From CAYHGV01 sp964356135 (GTDB lineage Bacteria > Hydrothermota > Tepidihabitantia > CAYHGV01): DNA of 5,849 bases. The stretch covers positions 1-5,849 of the forward strand of contig CAYHGV010000128.1 in the NCBI GenBank assembly GCA_964356135.1, written 5' to 3'. Below are positions 1 through 4,533 of this stretch, one piece after another (the stretch's first letter is position 1; each line of letters starts with the position of its first letter). The position numbers were made by a program, and so were the translations under genes. The notes below the pieces were generated by a model that had not been told where the DNA came from, made no database searches, and saw only the letters and a list, made by a program, of their open reading frames with translations.

Positions 1-384
1 GGGGTATCGACGGTCCAGATCACCCCTTCTTTCCGGGTGATACGGACGCTGTGCTCGGGACGGGTTGACCCGGAGTTGATTATGAATGCCTTTAAAAAAG
101 GTGTCGACGGGGTGATGGTTGCCGGCTGCCATCCGGGAGACTGCCATTACTCCGACGGAAACTATAAAACCCTGCGCCGGATGGCGATGCTGCGGCCGAT
201 GCTCGAGCAGTTCGGGTTGGATACCCGGCGGCTGAGACTGGAGTGGGTTTCGGCGGGCGAAGGCGCAAAATTTCAACAGGTCATCAATGATTTTATCGGG
301 GTCATTACTGATCTCGGTCCCTTGAAAAAAAGCAGAAAGGAGGCAGAACATGGCAACAGTGGGAAAATACAACATGCCGGATGA
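1..384 (+). CDS. mvhD: MvhD/FlpD-type hydrogenase iron-sulfur subunit, 5' end outside the window
   Basis: The frame is open from base 1, so the start and probably the first 20-30 residues lie upstream; 127 residues are visible. They show the family signature: CSGRVDP at visible residues 18-24 and GCHPGDCHY around residues 42-50, with Cys18, Cys43 and Cys48 as cluster ligands, then the typical C-terminal block RLEWVSAGEG. A fourth ligand is expected in the missing N-terminus. In methanogens MvhD carries a [2Fe-2S] cluster and passes electrons from a hydrogenase or other donor to HdrA, the flavin-bifurcating subunit; many bacteria without Mvh hydrogenase have it beside hdrA. By analogy hdrA or an hdrA-mvhD block should lie just upstream. 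The last 11 or so residues after a normal-looking end (GPLKKSRK) are a tail read through the ribosome binding site and start of the next gene, which it overlaps by 35 nt, implying coupled translation. Family assignment is secure; the electron donor is unknown. Confidence 0.93.
   Translation, partial: GVSTVQITPSFRVIRTLCSGRVDPELIMNAFKKGVDGVMVAGCHPGDCHYSDGNYKTLRRMAMLRPMLEQFGLDTRRLRLEWVSAGEGAKFQQVINDFIGVITDLGPLKKSRKEAEHGNSGKIQHAG
339..343 (+). promoter_or_regulatory. Shine-Dalgarno site inside the end of mvhD
   Basis: GGAGG sits six bases before the ATG at 350 and lies inside the last codons of the mvhD-like gene. It is what fixes the start of the H-protein-like gene even though the two reading frames overlap. 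Confidence 0.8.
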
Positions 385-850
385 GCTCTATTATCATAAA
401 GAGCATATGTGGGTACGAATTATATCTGGTCCATTAATTGCATGGAATGTTGGCATGGGTCAGATTCCTCAAATTAAAAAAGAAGATGTAATAGGACAAA
501 GAGTAAATATTGCCCAGGTCGGAGTGGACGATTTCACCCAGCAACTGGCAGGTGAGGCGAGTTACCTGGACCTGCCGGGTGAAGGCGATGCGGTCAAAGC
601 CGACGACCGGGTGGGAACGATGGAAACCGGTAAGTGGCTGGGAAAGCTGTTCGCACCGGTTTCCGGGAAGATCATAAAGAAGAACAGTGCGGTGGAAGAC
701 GAGGCGACGCTCGTCAACAAAGACCCCTACGGTCAGGGTTGGCTCTTCGAAATTGAAATGTCCGACCCGTCCGAGGTTTCGAAATTGATGCAGGGCCAGG
801 CCGTTCTTGACTGGCTCAACGCGGAAATCGCCAAGCACGAACCGAAATAG
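350..850 (+). CDS. GcvH-like lipoyl carrier protein (atypical H protein, Hdr-associated)
   Basis: The 166-residue product belongs to the glycine-cleavage H-protein family: PDELYYHKEHMWV at 10-22, VGVDDFTQQLAGE at 57-69, a lipoyl hairpin with METGKW at 91-96 in which Lys95 is the expected lipoylation site, APVSG at 102-106, and NKDPYGQGWL at 123-132. Canonical GcvH has ES(V)KA at the lipoyl site; ETGKW is typical of the divergent H-like proteins found beside hdr genes. No glycine-cleavage P, T or L genes are present, and the gene lies between mvhD and an hdrB-like gene, so a role as a dithiol/disulfide arm for a heterodisulfide-reductase-like complex is more likely than glycine cleavage; LbpA of the sulfur-oxidising sHdr system is the nearest known parallel. 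The protein is 25-40 residues longer than usual H proteins. The excess is an A+T-rich stretch between residues 24 and 52. The ATG at 350 has a good Shine-Dalgarno site; the hdrB-like gene follows after 8 nt. Confidence 0.9.
   Translation: MATVGKYNMPDELYYHKEHMWVRIISGPLIAWNVGMGQIPQIKKEDVIGQRVNIAQVGVDDFTQQLAGEASYLDLPGEGDAVKADDRVGTMETGKWLGKLFAPVSGKIIKKNSAVEDEATLVNKDPYGQGWLFEIEMSDPSEVSKLMQGQAVLDWLNAEIAKHEPK
419..505 (+). other. A+T-rich in-frame insertion within the gcvH-like gene
   Basis: Usual H proteins go from the 'HEWV' strand to the 'VGITDFAQ' strand through about eight residues; here about 36 residues separate Trp21 from Val57. The extra 29 codons (residues 24-52) are 33% GC by hand count, against about 60% in the next 87 bases, and use A/T-ending codons such as ATA, TTA, GTA, AGA and AAA that are scarce around them. 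The frame is kept and no stop arises. I found no convincing inverted repeat and no target duplication, so its boundaries are approximate. It may be an acquired segment, a short in-frame mobile sequence, or a loop normal in a subfamily I do not know. Confidence 0.6.
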
Positions 851-858
851 GGAGTGTA

Positions 859-1581
859 ATGTTAGGCATCTTCTACGGCTGCACGCTGACAATGCAGGAA
901 AATTTGAAAACTGCCCTGACGACTTTTTTGGACAAAGCAAAAGTCAGTTATCTCCCGATCGGTACCGACCAGTGCTGCGGCATCCCCTTGATCATCTCGG
1001 GTAACATCGAAAAAGCCAAAGAATATGGCAAAAAGGTCAAGCAGACTCTGGAAGCGAAGGGCATCAAGACCCTCGTGACCAACTGTCCGCACTGCTACAC
1101 CGCGTTCGCCCACGAGTACGGTGAAATTCTGGGGATTGAAATGCCATTTACCGTCCGTCACTTCTCCCAGTTTGTTCTGGATCTGATTCGACAGGGTAAG
1201 ATCAAGCTCTCAAAAGATGTTAACCTCAAAGCGGTCTACCACGACCCCTGCTATATCGGACGGCAGTGCGGCCAAATTTACGAGGAACCGAGACAGGTCT
1301 TGAGGTCGATCCCAGGGATCGACTTAAAGGATTTTCTGCTCAATCGGGAAGAGTCGACCTGCTGCGGCGGGGGAGGATTGGTGCGTGCGGTGCTGCCCCG
1401 GTTGTCGGTCGAAATCGCGAAGGAAAAGCTCGAACTCCAGGCGCTGCCCCTGGGAATCGATTCGGTCATCTCGGCGTGTCCGTTCTGTTATATCAACATT
1501 AAAGAAGGGGCGGAAGAACTGAAGGATACTTCGCTTAAGGTCTACGACTTAGTCCAGATTCTGGCAGAAGCTATCGAATGA
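859..1581 (+). CDS. HdrB/HdrD-like CCG-domain iron-sulfur oxidoreductase subunit
   Basis: The 240-residue soluble protein has two cysteine-rich CCG domains. The first is Cys8-X30-CysCys(39,40)-X35-C76PHC79; the second is Cys131-X36-CysCys(168,169)-X37-C207PFC210, with CCGGGG and SACPFCY wording typical of HdrB and the C-terminal half of HdrD. In methanogen HdrB such motifs bind the two noncubane [4Fe-4S] clusters that cleave the CoM-S-S-CoB disulfide. LutA-type lactate proteins share the fold but usually lack the last CPxC pair, which is intact here, so I favour the HdrB/HdrD type. It starts at ATG 859, after GGAG at 851-854, eight bases past the stop of the lipoyl-protein gene, so the two are co-translated. 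The likely substrate is a disulfide, possibly the lipoyl disulfide of the neighbouring H-like protein; this is inference. No separate HdrC is seen; the downstream LutB-like protein has the two ferredoxin motifs that HdrC would supply. Confidence 0.9.
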   Translation: MLGIFYGCTLTMQENLKTALTTFLDKAKVSYLPIGTDQCCGIPLIISGNIEKAKEYGKKVKQTLEAKGIKTLVTNCPHCYTAFAHEYGEILGIEMPFTVRHFSQFVLDLIRQGKIKLSKDVNLKAVYHDPCYIGRQCGQIYEEPRQVLRSIPGIDLKDFLLNREESTCCGGGGLVRAVLPRLSVEIAKEKLELQALPLGIDSVISACPFCYINIKEGAEELKDTSLKVYDLVQILAEAIE

Positions 1582-1587
1582 CAGATA

Positions 1588-1619
1588 AAACTCTAAATCC
1601 CAAATACGAAATTCAAAAC
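1588..1619 (+). repeat. Left inverted-repeat arm of the IVS-like cassette
   Basis: The reverse complement of 1600-1619 matches 1969-1988 at 16 of 20 positions, and that of 1588-1599 matches 2000-2011 at 11 of 12. An 11-nt insertion in the right arm separates the two blocks. In RNA the arms could pair into a long stem that encloses the whole S23/IVP gene. Confidence 0.65.
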
Positions 1620-1627
1620 GGTACGAT

Positions 1628-1954
1628 TTGGAGGAGCGGACATTGAAGTTCGCCAAGGCGGTAGTTCAATTCGTCAAGTCCGTTCCCCAGACTATGGCTA
1701 ATATCGAAATCGGCAGGCAGCTGATTAGGGCCGGCCCCTCGGTCGGAGCGAATTACATCGAAGCGAACGAATCTTTGGGTAAAAAAGATTTTTCGATGCA
1801 CATTAAAATCTGCCGCAAAGAGTCGAAAGAGAGCATCTATTGGCTGAAGCTTATCGAATCGAAAAAAGAAGACGAAACCACCCGAGAGAATTTGGTACAA
1901 GAGGCAACTGAGTTGATGAAAATTTTCGGTTCGATCGTAAGCAAGACAAAATGA
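1628..1954 (+). CDS. Four-helix-bundle protein, S23/23S rRNA intervening-sequence protein (IVP) family
   Basis: The product (108 residues or slightly fewer) has the family core GRQLIRAGPSVGANYIEA and KKDFSMHIKICRKESKES, rich in charged amphipathic helices. The family is found in 23S rRNA intervening sequences and is structurally related to Avd, the accessory protein of diversity-generating retroelements; its molecular function is not settled, though RNA or protein binding is assumed. No reverse transcriptase or variable repeat is in the window. The start is uncertain. The TTG at 1628 has no ribosome binding site, while a second in-frame TTG at 1643 lies six bases after GGAGGAG (1630-1636). 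Family members usually begin with a YDLEERT-like segment, and codons for KRYDLEERT are in frame here from 1616, but no ATG or GTG precedes them before the TAA at 1586. The gene overlaps neither neighbour and has its own flanking repeats, so it looks inserted into the redox operon rather than part of its function. Confidence 0.88.
   Translation: MEERTLKFAKAVVQFVKSVPQTMANIEIGRQLIRAGPSVGANYIEANESLGKKDFSMHIKICRKESKESIYWLKLIESKKEDETTRENLVQEATELMKIFGSIVSKTK
1630..1636 (+). promoter_or_regulatory. Shine-Dalgarno-like GGAGGAG inside the S23/IVP reading frame
   Basis: GGAGGAG lies six bases before the in-frame TTG at 1643 and would favour a 103-residue product. The same bases encode the conserved Leu-Glu-Glu segment if translation begins upstream, so either the motif is coincidental or the translated form is shortened. 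Confidence 0.4.
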
Positions 1955-1968
1955 TGAAAGGTTTGGGT

Positions 1969-2011
1969 TATTTGAAATTTGTATTTGGAAATTATTTAGG
2001 ATTTAGGGTTT
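1969..2011 (+). repeat. Right inverted-repeat arm of the IVS-like cassette
   Basis: This arm pairs with 1588-1619 in two blocks (1969-1988 and 2000-2011). It is longer than the left arm because of the 11-nt insert at 1989-1999. The tail beyond repeats itself: TTTAGGATTTA occurs at 1995-2005 and again at 2034-2044. The whole stretch 1955-2060 is very A+T-rich and non-coding. Confidence 0.6.
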
Positions 2012-2081
2012 CTGATTTAGTATTTCTTAATTGTTTAGGATTTAAAACTCCGAATTTAGTGCTTTTTGCCAAGGAGGTGTA

Positions 2082-3365
2082 ATGTCCCAAGATGTAGAGG
2101 CTGCTTATCGTGATTTAAAAAAGAACGTCTACAATGCGGCAAAGGATAAATTCATCCGCACGGCTTTGCGCCGGGCAGTGAAAGCCTTCCGCGAAGCCCG
2201 GGACAAATCAGTGGCGGCGTATCCCGAAGTCAAAGAGAAAAAGAAGATTCTCCGCCAGCGGAAAGAATTTGTCATCGACCATTTAGAGGATATGGTCGGG
2301 CAGGTCGAAAAAGCGCTGTCGAGAATGAACACCAAAACCTATTTCGCCCGCACTGCCGACGACGCCCTAAAGATAATGGATTCAATTGTCGGCACCGGTA
2401 AAACCGTGGTCAAAGCCAAGTCGATCACCTCGGAAGAGCTCGATATGAACCATCACCTGGAAGCGACCGGCAATACCGTCTATGAAACCGATTTGGGCGA
2501 GTTTATCGTCCAATTGCTGCACGGCCGACCGATGCATATTTTAGCACCGGCGGTCAATGTTCCGCGGGAAAAGGTGGCTGAGGTGTTCTCCAAGTTGGCA
2601 GGGAGGGAGCTGTCTTCGGACCCGACCGAACTGACGATGTTTGCCCGGGAGTATTTACGCGACAAATACTTTAAAGCCGATATCGGCATTTCGGGGGCGA
2701 ATGTCATCACTGCCGACACCGGTTCGGTGTTTTTGATTGAAAACGAAGGCAATATCCGGTTTGCGACCAATGCCCCACCCGTCCATATCGTTCTCGTCGG
2801 CATCGAAAAGATCCTGCCGACATTGATGGACGGGATGCTTTTGGTCGAAGTTGTCACCCGCTATGCCGGTTACTATGCCACGAGTTATGTTTCCATTATT
2901 ACCGGACCGGCGAAGACCGGCGACATCGAAAAAGTCGTCGTCTACGGTGCGCACGGTCCGAAAGAGCTCCATGTCATTTTATTGGACAACGGCAGAACCG
3001 AGCTGGCAAAAGACCCGATTTTGAAACAGGCGTTATACTGCACCCGGTGCGGACCATGTATGTACGAATGTCCGGTCTATCCGATTACAACCGGCCATTG
3101 GGGCTATCGCTATATGGGCGGTATCGGCATTCCCTGGACCGCGTTCGTCTCCGGCGGTCTGGAAAAAGCCGGCCCGATGGCGTTCGCCTGCGCTTTGTGC
3201 GGCCGCTGCGCCAAATTCTGTCCGCTGGAAATCGACGGCGCGCAGATGGCGCAGAGGGTTCGCGAGATACTGGCGGAAAAAGGGATGCTGCCGAAATATA
3301 TCGCCGAAATGGCGGAGAACGTCTTGGCAACCGGTTCACCCTATAAAGCGGCGGAGGGCAAGTAG
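2082..3365 (+). CDS. LutB-like iron-sulfur protein: LUD domain plus two 4Fe-4S motifs
   Basis: The product has 427 residues. A basic helical N-terminus (1-85) leads into a LUD domain (about 85-300), with VKAKS at 110-114 matching the conserved lysine-serine segment of LutB/YkgF proteins. A bacterial-ferredoxin-like dicluster module follows: C320TRC323GPC326 with C330P, and C370ALC373GRC376 with C380P. Eight cysteines should hold two [4Fe-4S] clusters; there is no membrane segment. LutB with LutA and LutC oxidises L-lactate in Bacillus, and LUD-ferredoxin proteins also occur beside hdr and flx genes in anaerobes. The preceding CCG protein gives a LutA/LutB-like pair, but mvhD and a lipoyl carrier point to an Hdr-type complex in which this protein takes HdrC's electron-relay place. 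No LutC follows. The ATG at 2082 is preceded by the strong site AAGGAGGTGT (2071-2080). The gene is separated from its operon partners by the S23/IVP cassette. The family is certain; substrate and partners are inferred. Confidence 0.9.
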   Translation: MSQDVEAAYRDLKKNVYNAAKDKFIRTALRRAVKAFREARDKSVAAYPEVKEKKKILRQRKEFVIDHLEDMVGQVEKALSRMNTKTYFARTADDALKIMDSIVGTGKTVVKAKSITSEELDMNHHLEATGNTVYETDLGEFIVQLLHGRPMHILAPAVNVPREKVAEVFSKLAGRELSSDPTELTMFAREYLRDKYFKADIGISGANVITADTGSVFLIENEGNIRFATNAPPVHIVLVGIEKILPTLMDGMLLVEVVTRYAGYYATSYVSIITGPAKTGDIEKVVVYGAHGPKELHVILLDNGRTELAKDPILKQALYCTRCGPCMYECPVYPITTGHWGYRYMGGIGIPWTAFVSGGLEKAGPMAFACALCGRCAKFCPLEIDGAQMAQRVREILAEKGMLPKYIAEMAENVLATGSPYKAAEGK

Positions 3366-3386
3366 CCGTTAAGAAGAGAATATAAT

Positions 3387-3442
3387 ATTGGTTAAATGTC
3401 GGCTGGCTCGGACTCAGCTCGGAGCGAGCCGCACTGGTTAAA
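3387..3442 (+). repeat. 56-bp palindromic intergenic repeat, copy 1
   Basis: It begins 21 nt after the lutB-like stop and is 52/56 identical to 5597-5652. Both ends carry TGGTTAAA (3389-3396 and 3435-3442). The centre folds as a 10-position stem, 3400-3409 with 3422-3431 around a 12-nt loop, with one G-G mismatch (3405/3426). No U-run follows, so it is not a standard intrinsic terminator. It looks like a REP- or MITE-like dispersed element. Confidence 0.8.
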
Positions 3443-3562
3443 TAGGAATTAAATTCATCACCACCCAATAAGACGCAATAAAAACGAGCTTTAAAAATAA
3501 CTAATCTTTCGTTGTTCAGCCAACCCAATGGCTAAGATTATTCCATGTAGCGGTCGGATTTA
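3443..3562 (+). other. Intergenic stretch without a recognised gene
   Basis: I see no gene here. A possible weak stem pairs 3502-3508 with 3534-3540 (7 bp) and continues as AGCC (3518-3521) with GGCT (3530-3533), after a nine-base bulge. It lacks the form of a terminator and may be chance. Confidence 0.35.
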
Positions 3563-3598
3563 TACGACAAGGTCGTTGAATACGACAAGGTCGTTGAA
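3563..3598 (+). repeat. Two perfect tandem copies of an 18-bp unit
   Basis: The unit TACGACAAGGTCGTTGAA occurs at 3563-3580 and 3581-3598 without a mismatch. Each copy holds a small palindrome (ACGAC, three bases, GTCGT). A decayed third relative (gccgacagggttg) follows at 3599, so the array may once have been longer or may have grown by slippage from a hairpin repeat. Confidence 0.8.
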
Positions 3599-3607
3599 GC
3601 CGACAGG

Positions 3608-3620
3608 GTTGGTTTCCAAC
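3608..3620 (+). repeat. Small hairpin GTTGG-TTT-CCAAC
   Basis: A perfect 5-bp stem with a three-base loop lies directly after the tandem array and is followed by GATAAAAAA. It belongs to the same run of short palindromes. The A-run is on the + strand, so it gives no terminator for + strand genes. Confidence 0.5.
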
Positions 3621-3670
3621 GATAAAAAATTGTAGCGCAGGGCTTGTCCCCGGCAGGGTCAGGGCGACAA

Positions 3671-3693
3671 TGTGGGAGCGACTTCCAGTCGCG
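3671..3693 (+). repeat. REP-like hairpin repeat (tgtgggagcgactt type)
   Basis: The segment contains GCGACT-TCC-AGTCGC (3678-3692), a perfect 6-bp stem with a three-base loop, after a TGTGGGA lead-in. The lead-in plus hairpin resembles widespread intergenic REP-type elements such as those of Pseudomonas. The preceding tgtagcgcagggcttgtccc segment (3631-3650) is similar in style but folds less cleanly. Confidence 0.55.
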
Positions 3694-3729
3694 AAAAAGT
3701 AAATATTTTTTATTGCGAAAATTTTGTTC

Positions 3730-3757
3730 TTGACATAAACCGCCCTTGGGTTATTAT
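3730..3757 (+). promoter_or_regulatory. Sigma70-type promoter upstream of the nucleotidyltransferase gene
   Basis: TTGACA (3730-3735), a 16-bp spacer and TATTAT (3752-3757) make a near-consensus promoter, the best candidate for driving the 3913-5550 genes. A start near 3764 would give a leader of about 150 nt before the nucleotidyltransferase start. Confidence 0.65.
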
Positions 3758-3766
3758 GGAGTTGAG

Positions 3767-3886
3767 GTGACAAAACAGAATGCAATCGCAACTATTCAAT
3801 CCAAAATCAGGCGTTCAGTTTTATGCATAGATACAGCTATCGAAATGTTGCACTTCGAGGTTGAATCTGCCGCGGGAAAAACATAA
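3767..3886 (+). CDS. Possible 39-residue small ORF in the leader, unrecognised
   Basis: A GTG at 3767 opens 39 codons ending at TAA 3884-3886; GGAG at 3758-3761 stands five bases before it. The peptide has mixed charge, and I recognise no family. Against it, the promoter above would start transcription at about 3764, after the GGAG. The next in-frame ATG (3887) gives only seven codons. It could be a leader peptide, a remnant of a partner gene of the nucleotidyltransferase, or chance. Confidence 0.2.
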   Translation: MTKQNAIATIQSKIRRSVLCIDTAIEMLHFEVESAAGKT

Positions 3887-3912
3887 ATGAAACCGGTGAA
3901 AGGATATTAAAA

Positions 3913-4488
3913 GTGCATAAACAGTCTTATAAGCTCCCGAAAGAACGGTCCGGGGAATTAGATTCTTACCTTATGAGGTGTCGTAACTTCGACTCCGGTT
4001 CCGGTAATGTCTGGCAGGAGCTGCAGGAGATTTTTACGAAAGCCGGGGTTAAACCGGTGCTGATCGGCGGAATGGCTGTAAGACTATTCGCCGAGCCTGT
4101 CATGACTTACGATTTCGACATTCTGTTATCACGGGACGATTTTTTGACTTTGAAGAAAGCCGGAAAAGAATTCGGTTTAATCTATAAGCAAACTGGAACT
4201 TTCAGATATAAGGAAACCGTTATCGAATGCCTGGTTGAAGGAAAAAAGGTCGATGGCGGTGCCGTGCCATCGCCGGATTTAGTCAGAGGCGAAGGATTTG
4301 TTCCCTCTCGGGAAGGAATTTTCTTTCTAAAATTGATCAGTTTTCGACCCAGAGACCGGGAACATTTAGCTCGACTCTATTCCAAGGGCTTGGATGAAGA
4401 AAAACTTCATGCCCTTATTGCTTCTTACGGCAAGGAAAGGTTGTGGAAACGCTACCAGGAATTAAAAAGATTTTGGACTTTCAAATGA
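3913..4488 (+). CDS. Nucleotidyltransferase-fold protein (AbiEii/DUF6036-like)
   Basis: The 191-residue product carries the short nucleotidyltransferase signature: IGGMAVRLF at 51-59 (Gly52-Gly53), then TYDFDILL at 65-72 with Asp67 and Asp69 as the metal-binding DxD pair. A later segment FFLKLISFRPRDREHL matches the 'LKL.A...RDK.D' helix of AbiEii- and DUF6036-type proteins. The first 35 residues are not conserved to my eye. Such proteins act as toxins or antitoxins in some two-gene systems and have no known role in others; no AbiEi-type or HEPN partner is visible, only the doubtful 39-codon ORF upstream. The GTG start at 3913 has AAAGGA (3898-3903) nine bases before it, a weak but acceptable site. 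A kinase-fold gene follows after 45 nt on the same strand. The fold is fairly sure; substrate and purpose are unknown. Confidence 0.78.
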   Translation: MHKQSYKLPKERSGELDSYLMRCRNFDSGSGNVWQELQEIFTKAGVKPVLIGGMAVRLFAEPVMTYDFDILLSRDDFLTLKKAGKEFGLIYKQTGTFRYKETVIECLVEGKKVDGGAVPSPDLVRGEGFVPSREGIFFLKLISFRPRDREHLARLYSKGLDEEKLHALIASYGKERLWKRYQELKRFWTFK

Positions 4489-4533
4489 AGGCTCAGCATA
4501 AACTATGTTTTGTTTCATGAAAAAGAGTTCCCT

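Larger units (their letters stand above)
1586..2050 (+). mobile_element. IVS-like cassette: S23/IVP gene flanked by inverted repeats, within the redox operon
   Basis: A four-helix-bundle S23/IVP gene (1628-1954) is bracketed by A+T-rich arms that are imperfect inverted repeats of each other (1588-1619 against 1969-2011). The 8-mer TAAAACTC occurs at both outer edges (1586-1593 and 2043-2050) and could be a target-site duplication. Taking out one copy plus the cassette would leave the hdrB-like stop 43 nt before the lutB-like start, a normal operon gap. Genes of this family are classically found in intervening sequences of 23S rRNA, where the repeats pair as a stem; here the cassette is between two protein genes. 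Mobility is inferred from this layout only. A chance 8-mer match in such A+T-rich DNA is possible. Confidence 0.5.

Noticed and set aside
350..850. Ordinary glycine-cleavage H protein
   Set aside because: The lipoyl motif is ETGKW, the neighbours are mvhD and hdrB-like genes, and no gcvP or gcvT is present.
434..940. Long antisense ORF over the lipoyl-carrier and hdrB-like genes
   Set aside because: It mirrors two well-supported sense genes and its translation matches no family I know; it is a by-product of their codon use.
859..3365. LutABC lactate-utilisation operon
   Set aside because: The CCG protein keeps both CPxC pairs as in HdrB/HdrD, no LutC gene follows, and a lipoyl carrier and MvhD are present; still a partial alternative.
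3389..3442. TGGTTAAA at both ends of repeat copy 1 as a target-site duplication
   Set aside because: Copy 2 has the same 8-mers (one mismatch) at the same places, so they belong to the repeat unit.
3085..3528. Antisense ORF of 147 codons rich in Arg and Ser
   Set aside because: It crosses the ferredoxin-motif end of the lutB-like gene and then the palindromic repeat; composition is that of a shadow frame.
3563..3620. CRISPR array
   Set aside because: The two units abut with no spacer between them and are too short; it is a tandem duplication.
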